A DNA stretch of 35,388 nt, taken from DAOTXR01 sp034435375 (GTDB taxonomy: Bacteria; Chloroflexota; Anaerolineae; Aggregatilineales; UBA3940). This document shows positions 24,989-33,432 of this stretch, piece by piece. Where the stretch lies: NCBI GenBank assembly GCA_034435375.1, contig DAOTXR010000067.1, positions 1-35,388 on the forward strand, written 5' to 3'. The position numbers and the translations under genes were made by a program. Under the pieces are notes generated by a model. That model was not told the origin of the DNA. It saw only the letters and a list, made by a program, of their open reading frames with translations, and searched no databases. Numbering within the stretch: position 1 is the stretch's first letter; each line of letters begins with the position of its first letter.

Positions 24989-25816
24989 TCACGCCACGCG
25001 CTGCAAACGCGCCTGCATGTACACCCCCAGCACCACGATCACGTAGGATGCAAAGTATGGCACGTCTGCCAGGGCCGCGATGAAGTTCCTCCCCTCGACG
25101 AGGGCAGCCGGATAAATCCCCTGCCACTCCGCATAGCCATACAGCAGGTCGGCCAGCGCCATGATCAGGTAGCCCGTTGCGATGGTGCCCCACGGCCACG
25201 ACAGCTCGCCGCCGACCAACACCAACATGCACAGCAGCGCGATCAGCGCCACGGCCAGGTCGCCCACGGGGTACACCACGTTGAGCACCTTTTCGAGGAG
25301 ACTGGCGTGGGGGTCGGCCACTATCGGGCCAATGACGAACACCACCGCCAGCGCCGCCAGCCCCACGAATATGCCCAGGGCGAGGCCCCACTGCCACCCT
25401 GCGGGCCTGGCTCTCAGCGAGCGGAAGCGCAGCAGCAACGCGGCAAACAACGGCAGGTAGCCGATGACCCACAGGAGGTCGGCAGGCGAGGGATACACGA
25501 CCTCTGCCGCTGCGATCAACTCGTAGTAGCCGGAGAGGACCTCGGCTACAGCCCACAGCCCCATGCCCAGGGTCAGAAAAGCCCAGATGAGCTTGAGCAC
25601 CTCGCCCCGCGCAAACGAGCGCCACAGCAGAACACCGGCTGTCACCATGGTCGCCAGGCTCGGCAGCAACAGCAGGTAGTAAATCCAGGAGCAGACCACA
25701 GGGCTGAGAGCCTGCTCGACGGCGGGCACATAGGTCAGCGCCACGATGACCGTCGCCGCCAACCCACACAGGGCAGCCAACCTCAACCTGCCATCCCTGA
25801 CAATGCCTCTGTCCAT
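24989..25816 (-). CDS. Multi-TM membrane protein, module copy 2
   Basis: This 275-residue integral membrane protein has about seven or eight hydrophobic segments and short loops. It is a paralogue of the product at 26714-27541: shared features include the GELV/GETLR loop, YPSxADLxWVxxYxPLFxAL near residue 110, LRxRSLR, LNVxYPxGDLxxAxxALxxVLVxGGE, GYxxxADLLYxYAxWxxIY, and a C-terminal VLGxYMQAxxQ. The PSxAD...Y..YxPL motif is seen in N-terminal membrane domains of some GGDEF and kinase sensors, but no catalytic domain is attached here. It follows the PAS gene after a 9-nt gap, so the two are an operon. I infer that the PAS protein is its soluble partner. Substrate or ligand unknown. Confidence 0.85.
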   Translation of the reverse strand: MDRGIVRDGRLRLAALCGLAATVIVALTYVPAVEQALSPVVCSWIYYLLLLPSLATMVTAGVLLWRSFARGEVLKLIWAFLTLGMGLWAVAEVLSGYYELIAAAEVVYPSPADLLWVIGYLPLFAALLLRFRSLRARPAGWQWGLALGIFVGLAALAVVFVIGPIVADPHASLLEKVLNVVYPVGDLAVALIALLCMLVLVGGELSWPWGTIATGYLIMALADLLYGYAEWQGIYPAALVEGRNFIAALADVPYFASYVIVVLGVYMQARLQRVA

Positions 25817-25825
25817 CGCTCCTGC

Positions 25826-26623
25826 CTATCTCCGTCCCGCTGGCCGCAGCCCCAACCGGTCAGCGGCGCTGAGGCACTCAGCCCCAAGCTGCCGATCCAC
25901 GGCCTCGATCTCGCGCTCCACGACCTGCCAGCCTACGATGTTGACGCCGTAGAGGACAGCTTCGGCCAGCAGCACACGATACGCCTCAGCCGTCGGGCTG
26001 TCCTGGACGACGATACGGTTTCCCTGGATGCTCACCGTCCAGCGGCGCTTGCGTGCGGCATCGTTGACCAGCGTGTCCAGGGCAGCCCGCACGCGGGGAC
26101 CTCCCATACGGGCCAACAGCACCTGGAGCGCGCTGAGATGGGCGGTGAAGTAGAGTTGAGACCACATCTGATCCATCTCGGCCTGCTGGCGCTCCGCCTC
26201 GGCCCGAATCTGCTGGATGCGGGCGCTCAGCACATCCCAATGGGTGGTCAGCAGTTTGAAGGGCGCTTCGACGGTCAGACGGCGCAATGTAAGGTCTGCC
26301 CCGATGAAACCACCGTTGTGATCGTAGGTCGCCATACCGCTGCACAGGACAATCAGCGGGCGACCCGCAGCATCGCGCAGCTCCAGAGGGCGCTCGGCCA
26401 CATAGCCCTGCCGCGCCACCTCGTCGATGAGGCGATCAGCCCCCTCTGCCGACATTCGCAGGGCCTTATATACGGGTTCGCCGACAACCTCGCTCGACTC
26501 GCTGTAGCCCAGCAGCAGCAGGCATTGTTGATCGACGAACACCACACGCCGGCTGGCGTCGGTGAATAACAGCGCCACCTCAGCGCTGCGCGGCGGTCCG
26601 GGTGCAGAAGAGGCTGTTTCCAT
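25826..26623 (-). CDS. PAS-domain protein with conserved C-terminal domain, module copy 2
   Basis: This 265-residue soluble protein has an N-terminal PAS domain (~14-115; ALLFTDASRRVVFVDQQCLLLLGY, later GGFIGADLTLRRL). A coiled-coil stretch follows (~122-155; LLTTHWDVLSARIQQIRAEAERQQA), then a ~100-residue C-terminal domain (SALQVLLARMGGPRVRAALDTLVND... VQDSPTAEAYRVLLAEAVLYG... VVEREIEAVDRQLGAE). The C-terminal domain lacks kinase, GGDEF or helix-turn-helix motifs I recognise. It is a close paralogue of the product at 27661-28464. The ATG is weakly marked by TTAGGT. It lies immediately upstream of the membrane protein gene. Confidence 0.85.
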   Translation of the reverse strand: METASSAPGPPRSAEVALLFTDASRRVVFVDQQCLLLLGYSESSEVVGEPVYKALRMSAEGADRLIDEVARQGYVAERPLELRDAAGRPLIVLCSGMATYDHNGGFIGADLTLRRLTVEAPFKLLTTHWDVLSARIQQIRAEAERQQAEMDQMWSQLYFTAHLSALQVLLARMGGPRVRAALDTLVNDAARKRRWTVSIQGNRIVVQDSPTAEAYRVLLAEAVLYGVNIVGWQVVEREIEAVDRQLGAECLSAADRLGLRPAGRR

Positions 26624-26713
26624 ACCTAATCAGCGCCTGCCAGATCCAAACCCAACGCAAAATGGCCAGCGTCCAGCGCCAGGCCAAGTAGGCCAGATCG
26701 CTTCCTTGACAGC

Positions 26714-27541
26714 TTACGCCCCTTCCTGCATCCAGGCCTGCATGTAGATGCCGATTCCCAGGACCACGTAGCCGACCACGTACAGCACATCGATCAGCGC
26801 GGTGAGGGCGCTTGCGCCGGTGACCAGATAAATCTCGCGCCAGGTGGCATACGAGAACAACAGGTCGTACACGGCAATGGTCAACAGGCCGGCAGTGATG
26901 AACATCCAGGGCCGCGAAAACTCGCCGCCCAGGATCACCAGCACCGACAGCGCCAGTGCGAAGGCCAGCGACAGGTCGCCCAGCGGATACAACACATTCA
27001 GAACTAACTCTGTCGGGCGTTCGAGGTCAGGCTCAATCAGCATGGGGCGGATCACAAAGACCACCGTGATCACGACCAGCACGCCATAGGCAGACAGCAC
27101 GCCGATCAGATGGCCGCGTGGGGGCATAACACGGAGCGAGCGATAGCGCGTGATCAGCGCCACAAACAACGGCACATAGGCCGCCACATAGGTCACATCG
27201 GCCACGGAGGGGTACGGATCGATCCCCAGGATCAGCTCGTTGATGGCCCACATCGTCTCGCCGACCGCCCACAGCAGCAGGCCGAGCGCCAGCAGCCCCC
27301 ACACCCGGCGCAGCGTCTCGCCCTTCTCAAACGACTGCCACAGAATCCCTGCGCCCAGCGTGCAGGCGATTGCCAGCAGCATGTCAGCCAGGTCAACCAC
27401 CCAGCGGACGGCGCTAAAGCCCAGCGCGTCGTGGAACACGTAAGCCAGCGCTACGACTGAGATCACGGCCACACCGATCAGCGTGGCATACAGCAGATAG
27501 TGGTCTCCTCGAAACGAGGTATGCACAGCGCTATCCCTCAC
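26714..27541 (-). CDS. Multi-TM membrane protein, module copy 1
   Basis: This 275-residue protein is the same length as its paralogue at 24989-25816 and has the same seven or eight predicted membrane segments. Recognisable features are FEKGETLRRVWGLLALGLLLWAVGE, YPSVADVTYVAAYVPLFVAL (~110-128), a central LNVLYPLGDLSLAFALALSVLVILGGE, YDLLFSYATWREIY, and a C-terminal GIGIYMQAWMQ. It probably spans the membrane as a sensor or transport-like partner for the PAS protein encoded just upstream. Unlike the second copy, it is separated from its PAS gene by a 120-nt gap that holds double-hairpin repeat copy B. Confidence 0.85.
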   Translation of the reverse strand: MRDSAVHTSFRGDHYLLYATLIGVAVISVVALAYVFHDALGFSAVRWVVDLADMLLAIACTLGAGILWQSFEKGETLRRVWGLLALGLLLWAVGETMWAINELILGIDPYPSVADVTYVAAYVPLFVALITRYRSLRVMPPRGHLIGVLSAYGVLVVITVVFVIRPMLIEPDLERPTELVLNVLYPLGDLSLAFALALSVLVILGGEFSRPWMFITAGLLTIAVYDLLFSYATWREIYLVTGASALTALIDVLYVVGYVVLGIGIYMQAWMQEGA

Positions 27542-27549
27542 CCCTTAGC

Positions 27550-27643
27550 TTAGGTGTTTTGCGAAAAGTAATTCAAATTGCTTTTTGCAAAACCCGAGGT
27601 CTCTCTGGAAGTGTTTTCCCAAGACTTTCAGAGAAACACTTAA
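27550..27643. repeat. 94-bp double-hairpin repeat, copy B
   Basis: This diverged copy of the 22567-22660 element keeps both hairpins and the same length. Hairpin 1 pairs GTTTTGCGAAAAG (27556-27568) with CTTTTTGCAAAAC (27581-27593) at 12 of 13 positions. Hairpin 2 pairs GTCTCTCTGGAAGTGTT with AAGACTTTCAGAGAAAC at about 14 of 17. It lies between the PAS gene and the membrane-protein gene of the first module copy. Confidence 0.8.
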
Positions 27644-27660
27644 AATCTGCCAGCAGCTCG

Positions 27661-28464
27661 TCAGCGGCCAGCTAGGATGGTGCGCAGGCCGTGCCGCCCG
27701 GCCAGGGCGCAGCACTCCGCGCCCAGTTGACTCTCGACAGCAGACATTTCCCGCTCGACGACCCGTTTGCCGATCACCGTGGCGGCGTAGACAACCACCT
27801 CGTTGAGCAGCGTCCGATACGCTTCGACGGTTGGGCTACCAGCGATGACAATGTTGCTGCCCAAGATGGAGATTGGCCAGTGATTCTTGTCTGTCAGATT
27901 GTTGACAATGGAGTCCATGGCCTCGCGGATGCGGTGGCCGACCATGCGGTCGAGCAGCACCTGAAGCGCGCTGATCTGCGCCGTAAAGTAGAGCTGGAGC
28001 AGCATCTGCTCCCGCTGGGCCTGCTGCTGCTCAGCCTCCACTCGGATGCGCTCGACGCGCTCGCTGAGAACATCCCAGTGAGTGGTCAACAGCCTGGAGG
28101 GCGGCTCCTCCTTCACGCGACGCAGGGTAATATCAGCGCCAATAAAGCGATTGCGATCGTCGTAGGTGGCCACCCCATTGCACACCACCAGCAGCACCTC
28201 CCCATCGGCGTCCTTGATCTGGAGCGGGCGCTCGTGCACGAAGCCCGTTTTGGCCACCTCGTCGATCAACTGCGCTGTGGTCTGCAAGTCAAGGCCCAAG
28301 ATCATATGCGCCGACTGCCCCACCAATCGCTCAGAATGGCCATAGCCCATCAGCGCCAGAAAGTTTTGATCGACAAAGACGACTCGCCCTTTGGCATCGG
28401 TAAAGAGAAGGGCCAGCGAATCGCCACGGCCAATGTTCGGTAGAGCGGAAGGCGCGGTGATCAT
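27661..28464 (-). CDS. PAS-domain protein with conserved C-terminal domain, module copy 1
   Basis: This product of about 267 residues aligns end to end with the 25826-26623 protein: PAS (ALLFTDAKGRVVFVDQNFLALMGYG, later FIGADITLRRV), coiled coil (LLTTHWDVLSERVERIRVEAEQQQA), and the same C-terminal domain (SALQVLLDRMVGHRIREAMDSIVNNL... IAGSPTVEAYRTLLNEVVVYA... VVEREMSAVESQLGAECCALAGRHGL). The ATG at 28464 is chosen over a GTG at 28527 because it matches the paralogue's N-terminus to within one residue. No strong ribosome-binding site is visible at either. It heads the four-gene duplicated module. A TATACT at 28583-28588 on the minus strand may be its -10 box. Confidence 0.85.
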   Translation of the reverse strand: MITAPSALPNIGRGDSLALLFTDAKGRVVFVDQNFLALMGYGHSERLVGQSAHMILGLDLQTTAQLIDEVAKTGFVHERPLQIKDADGEVLLVVCNGVATYDDRNRFIGADITLRRVKEEPPSRLLTTHWDVLSERVERIRVEAEQQQAQREQMLLQLYFTAQISALQVLLDRMVGHRIREAMDSIVNNLTDKNHWPISILGSNIVIAGSPTVEAYRTLLNEVVVYAATVIGKRVVEREMSAVESQLGAECCALAGRHGLRTILAGR

Positions 28465-28640
28465 AGGATATCCACACCCCAGGAGATGGAGATTGAGCAG
28501 AGTAGCCTGCTCGATAAGCGCCGTCACCGGTTACAAGCTGTATGATCGTCAATTTGTCGGATTCATGCAACCCCCTGCCCCTAGTATAACAGATAACCCG
28601 GCTGCGTTGAGGGCAGGAGCCTCGGCGGGATGGCGGCCCC

Positions 28641-28730
28641 AGAGCCTCACCCCCTGGCGGCTCTCCCTCCCCCTCTCCACGGTGTGGCTGAGGGGGCAGA
28701 CCGAGCGTCAGCGAGGTCGGGGGTGAGGCT
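28641..28730. repeat. GC-rich dispersed repeat, copy R2, with terminal inverted repeats
   Basis: AGCCTCACCCCC (28643-28654) and GGGGGTGAGGCT (28719-28730) are perfect 12-bp terminal inverted repeats. The interior carries CTCCCTCCCCCTCTCCAC (28663-28680, also at 35230-35247) and the 19-mer shared with R1. The larger gap 28528-28810 holds this repeat and the weak TATACT box but no gene. Confidence 0.8.
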
Positions 28731-28810
28731 GGCCCCATCTGAAACGCCCCTGGAGCTGGGGCGTGTTCCTCGTGGGGGGGCAGGGCCTCCAGCAGGATGG
28801 CGGCCTGCCC

Positions 28811-29884
28811 TTACGGGGCCGCCGCCGTCTTCCCGACAGTCCCTTTGGCCCCCTGTCCTGCCATAGCTGCCAGGCGGCCATCCTTCTCCAGCAGGCGTAT
28901 CAATGAACGCGCCGAGCGCAGCCCCAGGGTCAGCCCGATCATCAGCGTCATCACAAAGCCCACCGTCCCCAACAGCGGCGGCAGGGCCAGCAACGGCGGC
29001 GCTGCCGCCAGGAGGCCCGTCAGGGCCGTGGTGGCTGCCGGGATGACGACGATCAGGATCAGCAACCAGATGGCCCACAACGCCACACGCAGCAGGCCGC
29101 GCGCCCAATACTCCCACACCAGCGAGCCAGCGCCCCACACCACAGCCTCAAACACAATCGCCAGCCCGGCTTTGGGCTGCTCCTCGACCAGCCGCATGAC
29201 CCGGCCCACCCCGCGCCCCAGCCGCCGGAGTTGCACAATGGCATACACCAACATCCCTACCACGATCACCACGGCAACGCCCAGCAGCGCCACCAGCAGC
29301 CACGGGCTGATGTTCGCCAGCAGGTAGAGCAACACGGCGACTACCACCGAGGCCACATTCTCCGCAGTGGCAAAGATCGGCGCGGAGATGTGGCCGGTGG
29401 TGCCGGAGCTGGCGCTCAGCGCCGGTTTGGCGGCGGCCTTGGTGCCGGTCAACGCCGTGGCGATCAAGGCGCTGCCACCCGCCACAGCCACGCCGGCCCT
29501 GCCGATTCCCCCCTGCGGCGTGAACAACTGGATGGCCTCCAGCGACTCCCTCATCTGCGGGCTGAGGTTGGCAATCGCCCCCGCCGAGGCCAGCGCGATC
29601 AGCGCCGACGAAGCCGGCACCAGGAAACCGCTCAGGAAGTTGGTGACGGTATTGATGGCATTCATCACGCCGGGCGACAGCAGCGATGAGTAGGCTGGGG
29701 CAATCGTCAACAGCCACAACACGGCTACTACGCCGATGAACACCCAGCTTTCCATGAACTGCATCTGGGGCGCCAACTCGATCAGCTTGAAGCGCCCCGC
29801 CAAACACAGGATCAGCACAAACAGGTACTGGTTCGACACCCCCACCAGCCCCCCTGCCGACATCGAAGACAGGATCAGTTCCAT
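28811..29884 (-). CDS. DUF4126-type membrane protein
   Basis: This 357-residue integral membrane protein has the DUF4126 pattern: a short N-terminal helix with SAGGLVGVSNQYLF, FKLIELAPQMQFMESWVFI, PGVMNAINTVTNF, LTGTKAAAKPALSASSGTTGHISAPIFATAENVASVVVAVLLYLLA, then further TM helices. The C-terminal ~150 residues extend the usual domain. The start is ATG 29884, with AGGAGG 7 nt upstream; a longer open frame to 30166 overlaps the permease gene and is not supported. It is 44 nt downstream of the ABC-2 permease pair, so it is likely cotranscribed. Function of the family is unknown to me. Confidence 0.85.
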   Translation of the reverse strand: MELILSSMSAGGLVGVSNQYLFVLILCLAGRFKLIELAPQMQFMESWVFIGVVAVLWLLTIAPAYSSLLSPGVMNAINTVTNFLSGFLVPASSALIALASAGAIANLSPQMRESLEAIQLFTPQGGIGRAGVAVAGGSALIATALTGTKAAAKPALSASSGTTGHISAPIFATAENVASVVVAVLLYLLANISPWLLVALLGVAVVIVVGMLVYAIVQLRRLGRGVGRVMRLVEEQPKAGLAIVFEAVVWGAGSLVWEYWARGLLRVALWAIWLLILIVVIPAATTALTGLLAAAPPLLALPPLLGTVGFVMTLMIGLTLGLRSARSLIRLLEKDGRLAAMAGQGAKGTVGKTAAAP

Positions 29885-29928
29885 GGCCACCCTCCTGAAG
29901 CATTTCGCTGCCTTTCTTGCGCCAGCCC

Positions 29929-31041
29929 CTATTCCATCACTCGGCTCAACGTGCGGGTCGTCAGCACCAGCATGGTCAGCCCCAGCACCACGATGGCCAG
30001 TGCGTCGGGCAGCAGGGCCGTCACGTCGGCCCCCTTCAGCATGATGCTGCGCACGATCACCAGGTAGTGCCGCAGCGGCACCACCCACGACGCCACCTGC
30101 ATCACCCTGGGCAGGTTGGTGATCGGCACCAGGTAGCCGGACAGCGTCAGCGCCACCATGGCCCACACAAAGACCACCGTCGTGGCCTGCTGCTGGGTCT
30201 GGGCAATGGTCGAGATCATCAGGGCGTAGGCGATCTCGCAGGACAGATACAGCAGCGTCAGGCCCAGCAGCGCCAGCAGCGAGCCTCGCAATGGCACATC
30301 GAATACGACCTGGGTGACGGTCAGCATAAACAGGAAGTTCAACATGCCCAGGATCAGGGGCGTGATGGCTTTCCCGGCAATCAGCTCCAACCGCCGCAGT
30401 GGGGTGATGGTCAGCATTTCGATGGTGCCGATCTCACGCTCACGCACGATGCCCGTGACGGCGATCAAGGTGGTGATCTGAAAGGTGATCAAGCCAAGCT
30501 GCGACGTGACCGAGTCGGGGCGGAAGTCGAGCGTCCGGTTGAACAGCGCCTCGGAATAGACCCGGATGCCTGGCAGGCGCTGGACGGGCGCCACCGCCGC
30601 GTCTTCCACCAACGATTGGACCGCCCCCTGCGTCGCCCCCAGCGTGCGGGCGGCAATAAGCGAGCTGACTCCGTCGATGATGACCTGAATCTGCGGCGTT
30701 CGGGTGGTCGAGCGGGTGCCCTCCATGAAGCCACGTGGGATGATGACGATGCCCATCACATCTCCCCGGTCGATGAGCTGGCGAGCTTCATCCAGGTTGT
30801 CGGGATAGTAGGCAACGATCAGCTCGTTGGTGTTGTCCAGCGCGGTGGCGATCTCGCGGCTGAGCGGCGTCACGTCGTAATCGAGCACGGCCACGGGCAT
30901 GTTCTGGATGTCCTGGCCAATAGCGCGACCCAACAGGATGATCTGGATGGCCGGGCCAACCAACGAGAAGGTCAGCAACACGCGGTCGCGTGTGAACTGG
31001 ATGATCTCTTTGTAGATGAGCGAGCCGAGTCGATAGAACAC
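29929..31041 (-). CDS. ABC-2 type transporter permease (second)
   Basis: This 370-residue protein has one N-terminal TM segment (~20-40), a large extracytoplasmic domain (~45-180; PVAVLDYDVTPLSREIATAL, VMGIVIIPRGFMEG), and five further TM helices in the C-terminal half. The conserved VREREIGTIEMLTITPLRRLELIAGK cytoplasmic loop marks the ABC2_membrane_3 (YbhR/YhhJ) type. It should form a heterodimeric efflux permease with the product of the upstream gene. The start is a GTG at 31041 with GAGG 6 nt upstream. The required ATPase is not encoded in the surrounding genes. Confidence 0.93.
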   Translation of the reverse strand: MFYRLGSLIYKEIIQFTRDRVLLTFSLVGPAIQIILLGRAIGQDIQNMPVAVLDYDVTPLSREIATALDNTNELIVAYYPDNLDEARQLIDRGDVMGIVIIPRGFMEGTRSTTRTPQIQVIIDGVSSLIAARTLGATQGAVQSLVEDAAVAPVQRLPGIRVYSEALFNRTLDFRPDSVTSQLGLITFQITTLIAVTGIVREREIGTIEMLTITPLRRLELIAGKAITPLILGMLNFLFMLTVTQVVFDVPLRGSLLALLGLTLLYLSCEIAYALMISTIAQTQQQATTVVFVWAMVALTLSGYLVPITNLPRVMQVASWVVPLRHYLVIVRSIMLKGADVTALLPDALAIVVLGLTMLVLTTRTLSRVME

Positions 31042-31125
31042 GCTAGCCTCATGGATGAATCAGGTGGAAACCATACGCCAGAGCAACAGGGCATCGGCGT
31101 TCCCTGGCATGCCTCTCCTCGCCGA

Positions 31126-32244
31126 TCATCCCAGCTTCTTGCGAAACAGCGCAATGCTGACCGCCACTGCCGCCGCTCCCATCGCCAGCAGGGTCAGGGC
31201 CTCCGGCCACAGCTGGGCGAGTGCGATGCCTTTAAGCGCCACACCCCGCGAGATGACAATGAAATGGGTGGTTGGCAGGCCAAAGGCAATGGCCCGCGAC
31301 ACCACCGAACCCTGGTCGATGGGCAGGATCAGGCCGGTCAAGAAGAAGCTAGGGATGAACAATGCCAGCAGGATGACGGACGTGGCGGCCCGCTGGCTGG
31401 AGATGAAGTTCGCCACACACATCGAGAAGGCCATGACCGCCAGCAGATAGTCGGCAGTGAGCAGCACGTACAGCCCAAGCTGGCCGCGAAACGGCACCTT
31501 GAACCAGAACACCGCCACGGCCAGCGCCATCAGCATCCCCACCAGCCCCAGGCTGAGATACACCACCAGCTTGCCGAGCAGGTACTCGTGGCCCACAATG
31601 GGCGTCGTAACCAGCGACTCGAAGGTGCCCATCTCCTTCTCGCGCGTCATGCCCAGCGCAACCGCCATGGCGGGCAGGATCAACACGATAGCCATCAGGC
31701 CAGGAATCATGCTGTACTGCGAGCGCAGGTTGGCGTTGAACCATACCCGCACCCGCACATCGAACGGCATGCGCAGCGGCCCGGTCAGGGCCAGGGCGTG
31801 CACCTGCACACGCTGCTCGATGAAGTTGATCACCTGAAAGGCCGTGCCCACATCGCTGCCGTCCACCACCACATTGATAGGGGCCTGCTCGCGAGCGGTC
31901 AGGTGGCCACCAAAGCCAGGCGGGATGACGAGCGCGGCGTCAGCGCCTCCGGCGCGGAACAGGGCCGTGATGGCATCGTAGTTCTGCACATGGGCCACCA
32001 CTCGGATGTCGCCGTTGGCTGTCAGCGCCCGAACCAGTTCAGCCGACTGAGGGGTGCGGTCCTGGTCAAGCACAGCTAAGCTGGCCTTTTCCACATCGAA
32101 GGAGAACACATAGGAGAGCAACGTCAACAAGACCGCCGGCGCGAAGATGGTCAGGAACAGAAAGCCGGGGTCCAGGGCGATGTGCTTGTATTCTTTGGCG
32201 ACAATGGCCAGCGTGCGCCGCAGCGACATGCGCAGACGTCTCAT
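31126..32244 (-). CDS. ABC-2 type transporter permease (first)
   Basis: The 372-residue protein has the same architecture as its neighbour: N-terminal AIVAKEYKHIALDPGFLFLTIFAP, an extracytoplasmic domain with SLAVLDQDRTPQSAELV and DAALVIPPGFGG, and a six-helix body with MTREKEMGTFESLVTTPIVGHEYLLGK. It is a YbhS/YbhR-like drug- or lipid-efflux permease. The ATG at 32244 is preferred to a TTG 12 nt upstream. An 84-nt gap separates it from the second permease. No HlyD-type adaptor or ATPase precedes it; upstream is a different operon. Confidence 0.93.
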   Translation of the reverse strand: MRRLRMSLRRTLAIVAKEYKHIALDPGFLFLTIFAPAVLLTLLSYVFSFDVEKASLAVLDQDRTPQSAELVRALTANGDIRVVAHVQNYDAITALFRAGGADAALVIPPGFGGHLTAREQAPINVVVDGSDVGTAFQVINFIEQRVQVHALALTGPLRMPFDVRVRVWFNANLRSQYSMIPGLMAIVLILPAMAVALGMTREKEMGTFESLVTTPIVGHEYLLGKLVVYLSLGLVGMLMALAVAVFWFKVPFRGQLGLYVLLTADYLLAVMAFSMCVANFISSQRAATSVILLALFIPSFFLTGLILPIDQGSVVSRAIAFGLPTTHFIVISRGVALKGIALAQLWPEALTLLAMGAAAVAVSIALFRKKLG

Positions 32245-32570
32245 GCCGTCTCTCAATCCAGACAGTCGCCCCCATCGGGCGCAACTTACTGCCTGCTATT
32301 GTAACCGAAAATCGGCAGGCAGGGACAGCCCAGGGGAAACGGGGGCATTGCCTCTAGAGGCTGCGACGAACTGTTCAGCCCTGCTCCTCCTCCGGTCTGG
32401 AGGAGACATGTGTCGTGGGCAACGTAAGTGGCCAAAAACAGGGGATGAGGGGGGATGAGACAGAACAGGGCGAGATGCGCCCTGTTCACCAGACGAAGTC
32501 AAGCGTCATGCTAGTGTTCTTCAATAGGCGCTGCCAGGCGCTCAGGGGCCAGGAGAGCCGGGAGCGCCTG
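32245..32570. other. Gene-free gap between operons
   Basis: The 326-nt stretch holds no convincing gene. It contains a possible minus-strand -10 box TACAAT (32298-32303) for the permease operon with a poor -35, an 8-bp hairpin CTGCCTGC...GCAGGCAG around 32290-32320, and the terminator at 32463-32487. Confidence 0.6.
32463..32487 (-). terminator. Terminator hairpin for the SDR operon
   Basis: GAACAGGGCG (32463-32472) pairs perfectly with CGCCCTGTTC (32478-32487) around a 5-nt loop. On the minus strand it is followed by TGTCTCAT and lies about 85 nt after the SDR stop. Confidence 0.6.
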
Positions 32571-33428
32571 TCAGCCGCTGCGCTGAGTCTGGAAACGCAG
32601 CAGGAGCGGCCCGATCAGGTCCATCAGCCAACCGAAGGCCAGCTCAATCCACGGGACGATGGCCAGCACGCGCGGCACGTAGGCCACCCGCGCCGGGCGG
32701 CGCAGCAAGCCCTGGATGCGCCGCGCGACTACCTCCGGTGCGACAGCCAGCCACTCTACCGGGATGCGCAGGCCGTTCTTCTCGGCGGCGGCGTCGAAAA
32801 AGGGAGTGGCCACAGCTCCGGCCCGCACCACGCTGATCCGCACGCCCGTGCCGCGCAGCTCGCGGTGCAGCGAGGTGGTCAGCGCATCGATAAAGGACTT
32901 GGTGGCGCTGTATAGCGCCACCCCCTGGCTGGGGATGCTGCCCACAATCGAGCCAACGTTGATGATGTGCCCCCGGCCCTGAGCCTTCATCTCCGAGAGG
33001 AACAGCAGCGTCAGCCGCACCACGGCGGCCACATTGACCTCGATCATCTGCCGGGCGAGCGCCCAGGGCATGTCGTCGCCGAAGCCATACCAGCCCAGCC
33101 CGGCATTGTTGATCAGCACATCGATGGTCCCGTAAGCCCGGCGCACCTGATCGTAGACGCGAGCGCACTCATCCTCGTCAGACAAGTCGGCCACGATGAT
33201 CTCGGCCTGCCCCCCCGACCTGTGGATCTCGTCGACCAGGCTCTCCAATCTGTCCCTGCGCCGGGCCACCAGCGCCACTCGGTAGCCGGCAGCCGCCAGC
33301 CTGCGCGCAGTCGCTGCGCCGATGCCGCTCGATGCGCCAGTGACGACAGCGACCTTGCTGCTCCTCTGGCCCTGCTGGACCTGGCGACCCAGGCGACCGC
33401 TCTGGGCCTGCTCTCCTCGCGCCGACAT
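32571..33428 (-). CDS. Short-chain dehydrogenase/reductase (SDR)
   Basis: This 285-residue NAD(P)-dependent oxidoreductase follows the classical SDR plan: a cofactor-binding TGASSGIG motif near residue 31, LINNAGLGW, and the catalytic Ser-Tyr-Lys set in NVGSIVGSIP...YSATKSF. Length is slightly above the usual ~250 because of an N-terminal Gln/Arg-rich leader and a hydrophobic C-terminus (IVPWIELAFGWLMDLIGPLLL), which may contact a membrane. The ATG at 33428 lies 4 nt after the epimerase stop, so the longer open frame to 33686 is an artefact inside that gene. Substrate unknown; similar proteins act on fatty or ketone substrates. It is the last gene of the TetR-controlled operon. Confidence 0.92.
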   Translation of the reverse strand: MSARGEQAQSGRLGRQVQQGQRSSKVAVVTGASSGIGAATARRLAAAGYRVALVARRRDRLESLVDEIHRSGGQAEIIVADLSDEDECARVYDQVRRAYGTIDVLINNAGLGWYGFGDDMPWALARQMIEVNVAAVVRLTLLFLSEMKAQGRGHIINVGSIVGSIPSQGVALYSATKSFIDALTTSLHRELRGTGVRISVVRAGAVATPFFDAAAEKNGLRIPVEWLAVAPEVVARRIQGLLRRPARVAYVPRVLAIVPWIELAFGWLMDLIGPLLLRFQTQRSG

Positions 33429-33432
33429 TGGC

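Noticed and set aside
24866..26569. 567-residue plus-strand open frame
   Set aside because: It crosses a terminator and is antisense to the membrane and PAS protein genes; low-complexity His/Gln composition.
29885..30166. N-terminal extension of the DUF4126 protein
   Set aside because: The extra 94 residues are Gly/Ala/Arg-rich shadow coding within the permease gene; AGGAGG precedes the ATG at 29884.
29917..32079. 720-residue plus-strand open frame rich in His, Gln and Arg
   Set aside because: It is antisense to two well-supported ABC-2 permeases, and its composition is that of a GC-rich shadow frame.
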